Below, piece by piece: positions 33,947 to 41,926 of a stretch of DNA of 59,477 nucleotides. The DNA is taken from the NCBI GenBank assembly GCA_017471825.1, contig JAFURQ010000027.1:1-59477 (forward strand), read 5' to 3'. Origin of the DNA: Clostridia bacterium. Its GTDB lineage: Bacteria > Bacillota > Clostridia > Oscillospirales > CAG-272. Within the stretch, counting starts at the first letter, position 1. Each line of letters begins with the position of its first letter. Both the position numbers and the translations under genes were made by a program. The notes beneath the pieces were generated by a model. It saw nothing but the letters and a program-made list of their open reading frames with translations, was not told where the DNA came from and made no database searches.

Positions 33947-35437
33947 ATGGAAAATGTTGTAAGGTACAGTGATTTTGGTGCTGTCGGCGATGGCGTGGCC
34001 AACGATTTTGCCGCTATAAAGGCAGCACACGATTACGCAAATGAAAAGGGACTGCCCGTTGAGGGAACCGCAGGCAAGACCTACCGCCTTGGCGACAACG
34101 GCTCCGAATCGGTTATTATAAAGACCGACACACTTTGGGTAGGGTGTGCATTTATCCTCGACGACTCCGAGATTACTCACGATATGCCCGCCCGTGTAAC
34201 TCCCCTTTTTAAGCTTGAGCCCGACAAGGATCCCGTGGCGCTTGATGGTATCACCTCGCTCAAAATCGGTGCGACGAATATCGGCGTTAAGGTGGGATTC
34301 CCCGCGCTTGTGCACGTTGTAAACGAAAATCAGCGCAGATATATTCGCAACGGCCTTAACTCAGACAAGGGAGATGCGCAGAGAGAGATTCTTCTCGTTG
34401 ACGCCGACGGAAACATTGACCCTTCAACCCCTGTTTCTTGGGATTATGATGAAATAACCAAATGCACCGCAATTCCGATTGACGATGCACCCGTTGATAT
34501 AAACGGCGGACATTTCATCCGCTGGGCAAACCAGGCCCCGAATGAGTATTATTACTACCAGCGCGGAATAAAGATAAGACGTTCTAACGTAACGATACGC
34601 AACTTTGACCACAAGATGATAAAGGAAGGACCTACCCGTTCTCCCTACGCAGGATTTATCTCTGCTGATACGATGAATAATCTTAAGCTGGAAAACTGTG
34701 TTCTTCGCGCGCACAAGCATTATTACCGTCAGGATCCCGGTGGCAAAAACCTTCTTGGCTCCTATGAAATACAATTTCATGCTTGTAACAACGTAACTCT
34801 TAAAAATTGCTATCAGCCGAATATGTACGAGGATGACGACGTAACTATTCTCTTCAAGGGTGAGATGGGCTCCAACTATTGCCGCAATTTCCTTGTTGAC
34901 GGCTGTCATCTTTCCTCCTTCGATTCCCATAAGGCATCGGGTAATATAACCATTCTCAATTCGGAAATTGAGCATATCAACTGCATCGGCTGCGGACACG
35001 TTCATATCGAAAACACGATTATTCAGATGGGACCGAAGCCCGAGATTATGACTCTTCGCGGCGACTACGGCTGTATCTGGCGCGGAACCGCGTATATTAA
35101 GGACGTTACGCTCTCATCACCGAGAGAGGAGCAGGATTTTGCAATTATGAGCGGCTACGGCTCCTGGGATAACTGGGACTTCGGCTACGAAACCTGTATG
35201 CCTCATACCATAACCCTCTGTGACGTCAGAACCTCGGGCGGCAGACCTCTCTATATTTTTGGCAGATACATAGAAAAATACGGCGACGTGTCGCAGCCCA
35301 CCCTTGCCGACGGCACAAAGAATCTCAACCCCTATCAGCCCGTTAAAAAGGTAATTGTTGAGTCAAACAAGTATAACGTTCCGATTATCGTGAATGATAC
35401 ACCTCTTTTCAAGGACGTCGAGATTATAGAAAAATAA
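33947..35437 (+). CDS. Right-handed beta-helix protein, pectate-lyase-like fold
   Basis: A 496-residue protein. The opening RYSDFGAVGDGVANDFAAIKAAHDYA is the N-terminal signature of the pectate-lyase/GH28-like beta-helix superfamily, and the middle has repeated short strands (NLKLENCVL, NVTLKNCYQ, NFLVDGCHL, NITILNSEI, HVHIENTII) as in parallel beta-helices. No signal peptide or membrane segment is seen, so it appears cytoplasmic. The substrate is unknown; catalytic residues cannot be assigned. GAAAGGAAAG precedes the ATG, 24 bases after rnc, and a terminator follows. Confidence 0.75.
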   Translation: MENVVRYSDFGAVGDGVANDFAAIKAAHDYANEKGLPVEGTAGKTYRLGDNGSESVIIKTDTLWVGCAFILDDSEITHDMPARVTPLFKLEPDKDPVALDGITSLKIGATNIGVKVGFPALVHVVNENQRRYIRNGLNSDKGDAQREILLVDADGNIDPSTPVSWDYDEITKCTAIPIDDAPVDINGGHFIRWANQAPNEYYYYQRGIKIRRSNVTIRNFDHKMIKEGPTRSPYAGFISADTMNNLKLENCVLRAHKHYYRQDPGGKNLLGSYEIQFHACNNVTLKNCYQPNMYEDDDVTILFKGEMGSNYCRNFLVDGCHLSSFDSHKASGNITILNSEIEHINCIGCGHVHIENTIIQMGPKPEIMTLRGDYGCIWRGTAYIKDVTLSSPREEQDFAIMSGYGSWDNWDFGYETCMPHTITLCDVRTSGGRPLYIFGRYIEKYGDVSQPTLADGTKNLNPYQPVKKVIVESNKYNVPIIVNDTPLFKDVEIIEK

Positions 35438-35442
35438 TAAAA

Positions 35443-35474
35443 AAAGCGCAGAGCCTGATGCTCTGCGCTTTCGT
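35443..35474. terminator. Terminator between the beta-helix gene and hpf
   Basis: AAAGCGCAGAGC pairs with GCTCTGCGCTTT around CTGAT. A-run upstream and short T-run downstream let it serve both convergent genes. Confidence 0.85.
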
Positions 35475-35481
35475 TCGTAAT

Positions 35482-36006
35482 TTATTCGTTTATGATAAGT
35501 CCGTAATTTCCGTCCTTACGCTTATAAACAACGCCAATTTTTTGTGTGATTGCATCTGTAAATGCGAAAAATGAGTGTCCGAGAAGGTTCATCTGGAGTA
35601 TTGCTTCCTCGGTGGTCATCGGTTTGAAGGGGAAGGATTTTACTCTGATTTCAAATTCAGGCTCCTCGTCGTATTCGTCATCATCGTCCACATCGGTTAT
35701 GGCAAATGCTCCGCCCTTGACCTTCTTTTCAAGACGCGTTTTGTTTTTTCTGATCTGCCGCTCGAGTGATTCAACAGCTCTGTCAAGAGCAGTGATGAAG
35801 GTTTCGCTTTCCTCCTCGCTTCTGAACATTGTGCCGCCGTAATTCACGGTGATTTCGAGAATTTTGACCGCCTTCCTCACTCTGCAGGTGACAAAGGCCT
35901 CGGTCTCGCTTCCAAAAAACTTGTCAAACTTCTGAAGCTTTTTCTCGATAAGCTCCTTTAAGCTTTCGCGAACTGTCATTTGCTTGCCGTAAATCGTGAT
36001 TTTCAT
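35482..36006 (-). CDS. hpf: Ribosome hibernation promoting factor, long form
   Basis: Dimerises and silences 70S ribosomes in stationary phase. 174 residues: the N-terminal S30AE domain (1-95, KITIYGKQMTVRESLKELIEKKLQKFDKFF), an acidic linker (DVDDDDEYDEEPE), and the C-terminal dimerisation domain (PFKPMTTEEAILQMNLLGHSFFAFTDA). The presence of this last domain identifies the long Firmicute type, which alone forms 100S particles. Start ATG at 36006. Confidence 0.96.
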   Translation of the reverse strand: MKITIYGKQMTVRESLKELIEKKLQKFDKFFGSETEAFVTCRVRKAVKILEITVNYGGTMFRSEEESETFITALDRAVESLERQIRKNKTRLEKKVKGGAFAITDVDDDDEYDEEPEFEIRVKSFPFKPMTTEEAILQMNLLGHSFFAFTDAITQKIGVVYKRKDGNYGLIINE

Positions 36007-36184
36007 AACGGTACCGTTCTACCAAAAACTTGGTATCCTTTCCTTGAGTATGACGGGGGATATTACCCGCATATTCATTATAGCACGTTTTTTGTGAAAA
36101 ATAAATAGTTTTTTCATAAAAAAATCAAAATTTTCGATAATTATGTACAAAATGTAAAGAATTTCCGCATATGTCGGAAATCTA
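36007..36184. other. Intergenic region upstream of hpf
   Basis: A/T-rich, with no open frame of note. On the minus strand a TATAAT (near 36080) could be the -10 of hpf, but no good -35 is visible. The rest of the gap up to 36349 holds the promoters and hairpin listed separately. Confidence 0.5.
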
Positions 36185-36214
36185 TTGACTAAACATCGTC
36201 GGGTATGATAAAAT
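36185..36214 (+). promoter_or_regulatory. Upstream promoter before the EPS cluster
   Basis: TTGACT (36185-36190), 18 bases, TAAAAT (36209-36214). Transcription would begin just before the hairpin at 36225. Confidence 0.7.
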
Positions 36215-36224
36215 AAATGTTAGA

Positions 36225-36260
36225 GGCTGTCTGTAAATTCTGCGGGCAGCCCTTTTGCTT
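36225..36260 (+). terminator. Promoter-proximal terminator hairpin before the EPS cluster
   Basis: GGCTGTCTG pairs with CGGGCAGCC (two G-U pairs) around a nine-base loop, followed by CTTTTGCTT. It lies directly at the start of the transcript from the 36185 promoter, so that transcript would be only about 35-40 bases unless the hairpin is bypassed. Confidence 0.6.
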
Positions 36261-36287
36261 GACAAAATATCAAATAGGTGATATTAT
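36259..36287 (+). promoter_or_regulatory. Second promoter of the EPS cluster
   Basis: TTGACA (36259-36264), 17 bases, TATTAT (36282-36287), starting downstream of the hairpin and about 55 bases before the sugar transferase ATG. Confidence 0.8.
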
Positions 36288-36349
36288 ATATTTAATATAT
36301 ATTTTGCGTAAAATAAATTTGCTGTTTTCACGGCGGAACGGAGATAAAA

Positions 36350-37819
36350 ATGCAAAACGAACGGCGCGGCATCCTCGATATTATCGAGGTTTATATAGAT
36401 ATGCTACTCACTCTCGTGGCTATTCTGGTGTCATATTTTTTTGCGGTTATGATAATATCGGAGGAAATCGTGCCTCTCGATTCTCCGATAACCGTTATGC
36501 TGATTGCCCTTCAGCTTCTTATGTCGAGCTTTGTTTATCATGCTCTCAATATGTATAGACCCACGCGGTATCAGCGCAGATACCATAGCTTTCCCGAGGC
36601 TCTGCGCGCAAATCTCGTGTATTACGGTGCTATGGCGCTGATAATTGCCTTCGTTGCAAGAGAAGGATACAGGGGCTTCTTTTTATATTGGGTGCTTTTT
36701 GCAGCAATAATGAGCACTGCATTTCTCACCTTTAAGCGCCACCTTATAAAAACGGTGCTCAACGCTGTCAGAGAAAAGCAGTTCAACCTGAGAAAAATTA
36801 TAATAGTTGGTGATAACGCTTATTCTGCAAAGGAATACGTCAAGGAAATAAATGACGGCGCGCAATACGGTACAATGATACTCGGCTACGTCGGCGACAA
36901 AATCACCGAGGACATAGGTGTGGACAAGCTCGGCCCGTTTACCAAGCTTTCTGAAATACTCGACAAATACAAGCCAACCGAGGTTGTGTTTGCCATTGAT
37001 GCATACGACAAGCGCCACCTCATACGCCTTGTCAATATGTGTGACGACAGATGTATTAAGGTGTATTTCCTTCCCGTAATCTACGGCTTCTTCAAAACGC
37101 AAAGGCAGATAGAGCAGGTTGGCTCGGTTCCGCTTATCAATATTCACTCCACGCCGCTTGATAACACGGCAAACGCCATAATGAAGCGCGCGCTTGATAT
37201 AGTGGGTTCTCTTTTTCTGATAATCCTTACCTCGCCGATAATGATTGCCGCCGCTATAGGCGTTCGCCTTTCTTCCCCCGGTCCGATATTCTTCAGGCAG
37301 ATAAGAGTGGGTAAAATGGGCAAAAAGTTTATGATGCTCAAATTCCGCTCCATGCGCGTCAACAGCTTTTCGAACAAGGAATGGACGACCGATACCGACT
37401 CGCGCAAAACCAAATTCGGTAACTTCATCAGAAAAACGTCGATTGACGAGCTTCCGCAGCTGTTTAACGTTCTCGGCGGCAGTATGTCGCTTGTAGGCCC
37501 GCGTCCCGAGATACCCGTGTTCGTAGAGCAGTTCAAGGAGGTTATTCCTCTTTACATGGTAAAGCACTACGTAAAGCCCGGAATGACAGGGCTTGCACAG
37601 ATAAAGGGCTTGCGCGGTGACACGTCCGTTGAGGACAGAATACAGGAGGATATATCGTACATCGAGCACTGGAGCTTCTGGCTCGATATTGCCATCCTCT
37701 TGAAAACTCCGATGAAGGCAATAAACAAAAACGAAAAATACGTGGAGGAGCAGCAGGAGGGTGCGCTTCTTGACGACGAAACAACGCGCCCGAGAACGAC
37801 TTGGGCCGACCCCGTGTAA
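36350..37819 (+). CDS. Polyprenyl-phosphate sugar transferase (initiating EPS enzyme)
   Basis: Transfers the first sugar-1-phosphate to undecaprenyl phosphate. 489 residues: four N-terminal membrane helices (about 10-125), a Rossmann-like CoA-binding-type domain (IIIVGDNAYSAKEYVKEI), a further helix near 275-300, and the C-terminal bacterial sugar transferase domain with KRALDIVGSLFLIILTSPIM, RVGKMGKKFMMLKFRSM and DELPQLFNVLGGSMSLVGPRPE. This is the WbaP/CpsE architecture. AACGGAG precedes the ATG. The stop overlaps the 21-base repeat. It heads a three-gene EPS unit. Confidence 0.94.
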   Translation: MQNERRGILDIIEVYIDMLLTLVAILVSYFFAVMIISEEIVPLDSPITVMLIALQLLMSSFVYHALNMYRPTRYQRRYHSFPEALRANLVYYGAMALIIAFVAREGYRGFFLYWVLFAAIMSTAFLTFKRHLIKTVLNAVREKQFNLRKIIIVGDNAYSAKEYVKEINDGAQYGTMILGYVGDKITEDIGVDKLGPFTKLSEILDKYKPTEVVFAIDAYDKRHLIRLVNMCDDRCIKVYFLPVIYGFFKTQRQIEQVGSVPLINIHSTPLDNTANAIMKRALDIVGSLFLIILTSPIMIAAAIGVRLSSPGPIFFRQIRVGKMGKKFMMLKFRSMRVNSFSNKEWTTDTDSRKTKFGNFIRKTSIDELPQLFNVLGGSMSLVGPRPEIPVFVEQFKEVIPLYMVKHYVKPGMTGLAQIKGLRGDTSVEDRIQEDISYIEHWSFWLDIAILLKTPMKAINKNEKYVEEQQEGALLDDETTRPRTTWADPV

Positions 37820-37829
37820 CAAAAAACAC
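37809..37829 (+). repeat. 21-base exact repeat, copy 2 (at the sugar transferase stop)
   Basis: Identical to 33823-33843. Here it contains the TAA stop of the sugar transferase. The flanks differ: after this copy comes GACCTCGCGAGGTG, which includes the palindrome CCTCGCGAGG at the next gene's ribosome binding site. Confidence 0.85.
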
Positions 37830-37848
37830 TGACCTCGCGAGGTGTAAA

Positions 37849-38919
37849 ATGAAAATTCTCTATGCAGCATCAACCATATCACATATAAATAATTTTCATA
37901 AGAGTTATATAGATGCATTGCGCCGCGACGGTAACGAGGTGCTTGTTATGGCAAAGGGTGAGGGTGCAGACTTTGACATCCCCTTTGTGAAGAAAATGCT
38001 TTCGCCCAAAAATTCGGCGTGTCGCAAGCAGATAAGGAAAATCGTTAAGGAGGGCGGCTTTGATGCCGTAATTCTCAACACGTCGCTTGCCGCTTTTCAT
38101 ATCCGTATGGCGATACCGAAAAAGAACCGTCCGAAAATCATAAATATCGTACACGGCTATCTTTTTGAGGAAAAATCCTCGTCGCTTAAAAAGCATATTC
38201 TCCTTATTTGCGAAAAGCTTTGGGCAAAAAAGACCGACACAATACTTGTTATGAACAAGGAGGACTTGTCTATAGCAATCGGCTCGCGCCTTTCGTTGAA
38301 TCCGCCGATTGAAATTTTGGGTATGGGTGCCAAGGCCGCACCTCCGCAGTCAACGACCGAGGAAATAAGAAAGCTTATGCAGTCGCAGGGCCGCTTTGTT
38401 ATGACCTTTGTGGGAGAGCTCAGCGACAGAAAGAATCAGCGCATGCTGATTGAGGCACTTCCGGAAATCAAAACGCACATACCGAGCGCCACTCTCTGGC
38501 TTATAGGTGAGGGCGATAAAAAGGGCGAGCTTATCAAGCTTGCTGACGGTTTGATGCTTTCCGATTCCGTCGTGTTCGCAGGCAGAAGGGACAACCCGTG
38601 TGATTTTATTCGCGCCTCCGACGTGTACGTTTCGGCGAGCAAAATAGAAGGTATGCCATTTAATATCATAGAAGCACTCGGTACGGGAAAAACCGTTATC
38701 TGCTCTGATATAAAGGGACATCGCGACCTCATAAACGACGGCGAAGATGGCTTCCTCTATCCCGTAGATGATACAAGGGCGTTTGTTGATAAGCTCCTTG
38801 CGGTGTATAACGGCGCAGTGCCGTCCGAGGAGAAAATCAAGAGCGCGTATGAAAAATACGAATTTTCAAACGTCTTTGACTCGACCTATTCAGCTATAAG
38901 GAGGGCGCTCGAAGAATGA
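37849..38919 (+). CDS. Glycosyltransferase, GT4-type
   Basis: A 356-residue GT-B fold glycosyltransferase: N-terminal domain MKILYAASTISHINNFHKSYIDALRRDGNEVLVMA, and a C-terminal nucleotide-sugar domain with FVGELSDRKNQRMLIEALPEI, LIGEGDKKGELIKLA and SKIEGMPFNIIEALGTGKTVICSD (the E-x7-E motif region). It should add a sugar to the lipid-linked EPS unit. I chose ATG 37849, behind GCGAGGTG; an in-frame ATG at 37801 lies inside the upstream gene and the repeat. It overlaps the next gene by four bases. Confidence 0.92.
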   Translation: MKILYAASTISHINNFHKSYIDALRRDGNEVLVMAKGEGADFDIPFVKKMLSPKNSACRKQIRKIVKEGGFDAVILNTSLAAFHIRMAIPKKNRPKIINIVHGYLFEEKSSSLKKHILLICEKLWAKKTDTILVMNKEDLSIAIGSRLSLNPPIEILGMGAKAAPPQSTTEEIRKLMQSQGRFVMTFVGELSDRKNQRMLIEALPEIKTHIPSATLWLIGEGDKKGELIKLADGLMLSDSVVFAGRRDNPCDFIRASDVYVSASKIEGMPFNIIEALGTGKTVICSDIKGHRDLINDGEDGFLYPVDDTRAFVDKLLAVYNGAVPSEEKIKSAYEKYEFSNVFDSTYSAIRRALEE

Positions 38920-40325
38920 CAGCCCTCAAAACAATCTTTTCCCTCGAAAATCTCCGCCGTTTTTACGTGAGCAATATTTACCCTGTTGTCGTTTGCGCGC
39001 TTGTCCTTATCGGCTCGCTCACAGGGCTTGAGATGTATTTCAATTTTTTGACGACAGCTCTTTTTGTCAGCTCCTTTTTTATCTCAAAATCAATCAAACC
39101 GTTCGCCATCTCTCTTTGCACCTATATCTTTCAGCTCTCGGTGCAGAATTCTCCGTCCCTTATAAATAATTCGGATTATCTTTACACGGGGTGGCGCCTT
39201 TGGGCTATGGTGCTCTCTCTTGTGGCGATTTTTGCGGGAGCATTTTACTTCTTCTTTAAAAATAGGCTATACAGAAATTTCAATCTTAAAACGGACTCGC
39301 TTCTTCTGCCCGTCATAATTCTTTGCGCCGCGTTTCTATTGAACGGCGTATTTTCAGGGCAGTGGACTCCCATGGGCTTTCTTTTCTCGCTTGCGCAAAC
39401 GGTAGTGTACGGATTTATCTTTATGCTCTTCCGCTACGGATTTACAGAGGAAGAAAAAAACACCGATATAATGAAATACTTCTCTTATATCAGTGCGCTT
39501 ATGGCGGGGGTTATTATAATACAGCTTGCGGTTCTTTTTGTAACCTCGGACAATATATTTGTAGACGGTGCGATAAATAAGGAGGGCGTGGTGCTCGGCT
39601 GGGGTATATGGAACCTTATCGGTGCCTGCCTTGCAATGCTTATTCCCATGCACTTTTACGGCGCTATGACGAGCAAGCACTCCTGGGCATATTTCCTTGT
39701 CGCAACGCTCACCTGGCTTGCCGCAGTTCTCACAATGTCGAGAAACGCCCTGATATTTGCCACACTTGCATACGCTGTGTGTGTTATCATCGCGTGCTTC
39801 AAGGGCAATTATAAAAAGGTATATCGAATAATTCTCGCAATCGGCGTTCTCGGAGCCGCGGCTCTGGTCGTTGTTTTTTGGAGCAAAATACAAGCACTTC
39901 TCGGCGATTACTTCGCTCGCGGATTTGATTCAAACGGCAGATACGAGCTATGGGGAATAGCCTGGAAAAATTTCCTCGATTACCCTGTGTTCGGCATCGG
40001 ATTTTACGGCTTTGAATCTGTGCATCAGCTCGAGTCGGGCAGCTTCGCTCATATGGGACCGATGCCCACCATGGCGCATAACACTCTTTTTGAACTCCTC
40101 TCGGCAACGGGCATCGTCGGAACACTTGCTTACGGCTATTACAGGGTGAAATCAATAGTCCCCGTTTTCAAAAAGCCGAGCCTTATGAAAACAATGCTTG
40201 CGATTTCCATAGCGACAACGCTTCTCGGGAGCTTGCTTGACAATTTCGCATTCAACATCTATCCGATGTATTTTTCAATGGCTACACTTGCCCTGCTTCA
40301 CAGACCTACCCCCGAGGGCGTGTAA
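38916..40325 (+). CDS. O-antigen ligase / EPS polymerase family protein
   Basis: A 469-residue protein with about 11-12 membrane helices. The late loop GRYELWGIAWKNFLDYPVFGIGFYGFESV and MAHNTLFELLSATGIVGTLAYG is the Wzy_C signature of O-antigen ligases and Wzy polymerases. Coming after an initiating transferase and a glycosyltransferase, a role as EPS polymerase or ligase is most likely. ATGA overlap with the upstream gene. A strong terminator follows, closing the cluster; a flippase is encoded 5.6 kb away on the other strand. Confidence 0.9.
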   Translation: MTALKTIFSLENLRRFYVSNIYPVVVCALVLIGSLTGLEMYFNFLTTALFVSSFFISKSIKPFAISLCTYIFQLSVQNSPSLINNSDYLYTGWRLWAMVLSLVAIFAGAFYFFFKNRLYRNFNLKTDSLLLPVIILCAAFLLNGVFSGQWTPMGFLFSLAQTVVYGFIFMLFRYGFTEEEKNTDIMKYFSYISALMAGVIIIQLAVLFVTSDNIFVDGAINKEGVVLGWGIWNLIGACLAMLIPMHFYGAMTSKHSWAYFLVATLTWLAAVLTMSRNALIFATLAYAVCVIIACFKGNYKKVYRIILAIGVLGAAALVVVFWSKIQALLGDYFARGFDSNGRYELWGIAWKNFLDYPVFGIGFYGFESVHQLESGSFAHMGPMPTMAHNTLFELLSATGIVGTLAYGYYRVKSIVPVFKKPSLMKTMLAISIATTLLGSLLDNFAFNIYPMYFSMATLALLHRPTPEGV

Positions 40326-40337
40326 ACTTAAATATCA

Positions 40338-40368
40338 AAAAAAGGGAGCGTTTGCTCCCTTTTTTGCT
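40338..40368. terminator. Terminator of the EPS cluster
   Basis: AAAAAAGGGAGC and its complement around GTTT, with a six-T run; it is symmetric enough to stop transcripts from both sides. Confidence 0.9.
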
Positions 40369-40486
40369 TATTAATCAGACACCTTTAAATGCTGCGATTA
40401 TTTATATATTCAACACCCCTATCAACAGTCGTGAACGCCAATTCCTTATAACGTATATCTGAAATGATTACAAGCCAATTGAATAT

Positions 40487-41428
40487 TTATTGCCAGGCAA
40501 AAACAGCCCTTTCGCACAGCCGTCCTATATATTCTCTGCGCTTAAGAACAAGAAGCCATCCCTTAGGTATCTCATTATAACCGTACAGCGCACCGGCAAG
40601 CCCTCCTGCAACGGCGGCAACGGTATCCGTATCGTCGCCGAGATTAACCGCCTTGAGAACACAATCCTTGTAATTATCGGTGGTAAGCAAACACCAAATA
40701 GCCGCTTCAAGAGTATCTACAACGTAGCCGTCGCTTTTAATTTGCGAGCGCTCTGTTTTATCAAAATCCTGCCTGAAGAGATTTGAATAATGCTTTATTT
40801 CCGAATGGTCGGCGTAATAGGCCTCCGCTTGCTGTAATGCCTTGCGAACAACGCTTTTATCGGCTTTATTTAGCAAATGCATCAAAATGCAAGCGTATAT
40901 GCCACAGCCGATTTTCGACCTTTCGTGAGCGTGGGTCAAAGCAGATGCCGAATGTACAAGCTCAACCGTCTGTTCAAACGGCATTTGCTTAGCAAAAGCA
41001 AACAGAACAAACGGATGTATACGCATCAGTGAGCCATTACCGTTAGAGCGTTCGTCACTCAAGCCACAATTCAATGCAGGCATATGCCTGCCAAAGTAGT
41101 TTTGAATGGCAGAAACGCAGGTGTTTCCCGCATCGAACATTTCGCCGGTTGGAGTGTACTGATCGTTAAAGTACCACGCGCCGAATTTTATCATTATATC
41201 TTCATAGTCAATCTTGTTGCTCGCAAGGCTGTCAAGAGCGGCTAATGCCATGCTCGTGTCATCTGACCAACAGCCTTCGGGATAGGGATACGTACCAAAC
41301 CCTTCCATATCGGTAACAGGAGCATTATCAAGCTCCCCTCGGCTTGCGAATTCTACGGGTACACCAAGCGCATCCGCAACAGCGTGCCCGAATATAACGC
41401 TTTTTACTTTTTCTACGTAGTTGTCCAT
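40487..41428 (-). CDS. ADP-ribosylglycohydrolase family protein
   Basis: A 313-residue DraG-type protein: GHAVADALGVPVEF at the start, the metal-binding WSDDTSMALA (about 54-63), and the second motif GDDTDTVAAVAGGLAGALYG. Both metal sites are intact, so it probably removes ADP-ribose from a protein or small molecule. Its target is unknown; no ADP-ribosyltransferase or toxin is adjacent. It lies alone between two terminators and next to an inverted tRNA remnant, which suggests an insertion hotspot. The 120 bases after its stop hold nothing recognisable. Confidence 0.9.
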   Translation of the reverse strand: MDNYVEKVKSVIFGHAVADALGVPVEFASRGELDNAPVTDMEGFGTYPYPEGCWSDDTSMALAALDSLASNKIDYEDIMIKFGAWYFNDQYTPTGEMFDAGNTCVSAIQNYFGRHMPALNCGLSDERSNGNGSLMRIHPFVLFAFAKQMPFEQTVELVHSASALTHAHERSKIGCGIYACILMHLLNKADKSVVRKALQQAEAYYADHSEIKHYSNLFRQDFDKTERSQIKSDGYVVDTLEAAIWCLLTTDNYKDCVLKAVNLGDDTDTVAAVAGGLAGALYGYNEIPKGWLLVLKRREYIGRLCERAVFAWQ

Positions 41429-41511
41429 AGCTTATCCTCCGCCCTCGGTAGCATCACGGCTTTAGTGTAACAATTATACCACATTTTCTTTAGCAAATCA
41501 ACATATAGAGA

Positions 41512-41542
41512 AAAACAGACGGATTTGATATCCGTCTGTTTT
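41512..41542. terminator. Strong hairpin terminator before the ADP-ribosylglycohydrolase gene
   Basis: AAAACAGACGGAT and its perfect 13-base complement around TTGAT, with A- and T-runs on the outside. A second stop for the tRNA transcript on the minus strand. Confidence 0.8.
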
Positions 41543-41546
41543 GAGT

Positions 41547-41573
41547 GGGTTCGATTCCTCGTACAGGTCACCA
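41547..41573 (+). pseudogene. Inverted fragment of the tRNA-Glu 3' end
   Basis: GGGTTCGATTCC, an extra T, CGTAC, then AGGTCACCA: the T-arm, acceptor strand and CCA of tRNA-Glu with one insertion and one substitution, on the strand opposite to the intact tRNA-Glu that begins 42 bases away. No 5' half is present. Confidence 0.75.
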
Positions 41574-41617
41574 AAAGAAAAAACCACCCAATCCGAGTTC
41601 GGATTAGGTGGTTTTTG
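41574..41617 (-). terminator. Terminator of the tRNA operon
   Basis: Read on the minus strand, AAACCACCTAATCCGA pairs with TCGGATTGGGTGGTTT (one mismatch), followed by a TTTTTTCTTTT run, directly after the tRNA-Glu CCA. Confidence 0.85.
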
Positions 41618-41690
41618 GTGACCCGTACGGGAATCGAACCCATGTTACAGCCGTGAAAGGGCCGTGTCTTAACCGCTTGACCAACGGGCC
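41616..41690 (-). tRNA. tRNA-Glu (UUC)
   Basis: Read on the minus strand: acceptor GGCCCGT, D-arm GTCAAGCGGTTAAGAC, anticodon arm CGGCCCTTTCACGGCTG with anticodon TTC, T-arm GGGTTCGATTCCC, acceptor 3' strand and an encoded CCA. 72 bases plus CCA. It lies five bases after tRNA-Met in the same transcript. Confidence 0.97.
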
Positions 41691-41695
41691 GCGAG

Positions 41696-41772
41696 TGGTA
41701 GCGGATGTCGGATTTGAACCAACGACCTGCCGGGTATGAACCGGACGCTCTAGCCAACTGAGCTAATCCGCC
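41696..41772 (-). tRNA. tRNA-Met (CAU), elongator type
   Basis: Read on the minus strand: GGCGGAT acceptor, GCTCAGTTGGCTAGAGC D-arm, anticodon loop TTCATAC with anticodon CAT, GGTTCAAATCC T-arm and encoded CCA. The GGCTAGAGCGT..GGTTCATACCC pattern matches elongator tRNA-Met of Firmicutes; the first base pair is matched (G-C), unlike initiator tRNA. An Ile2 tRNA (CAU read as lysidine) cannot be fully excluded. Confidence 0.93.
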
Positions 41773-41806
41773 ATGAATTCGGAGCTTTCCGAAATCTCGC
41801 TTGGAT

Positions 41807-41835
41807 ATTATATCATACAAAAATATAAAAGTCAA
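41807..41835 (-). promoter_or_regulatory. Promoter of the tRNA-Met/tRNA-Glu operon
   Basis: On the minus strand TTGACT (41835-41830), 17 bases, TATAAT (41812-41807), preceded by TGA (extended -10). Confidence 0.88.
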
Positions 41836-41892
41836 CCCATTTTGCAAAGTTTTTTTGTTTTTCATTAAAATGCGCTGTTTTCGTTTTTATAC

Positions 41893-41920
41893 CAAAAGAC
41901 CGATGCTGTTCGCATCGGTC
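41893..41920 (-). terminator. Terminator of ppa
   Basis: GACCGATGC and its complement around a five-base loop, followed on the minus strand by TTTTGG. Modest T-run. Confidence 0.7.
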
Positions 41921-41926
41921 GTCTTG

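Noticed and set aside
40326-41615. Mobile element between the EPS cluster and the tRNAs
   Set aside because: Despite the inverted tRNA fragment, there is no integrase, transposase or flanking direct repeat; only a scar is suggested.
41413-41865. 150-residue minus-strand reading frame
   Set aside because: It runs across both tRNA genes and their terminator, so it is not a protein gene.
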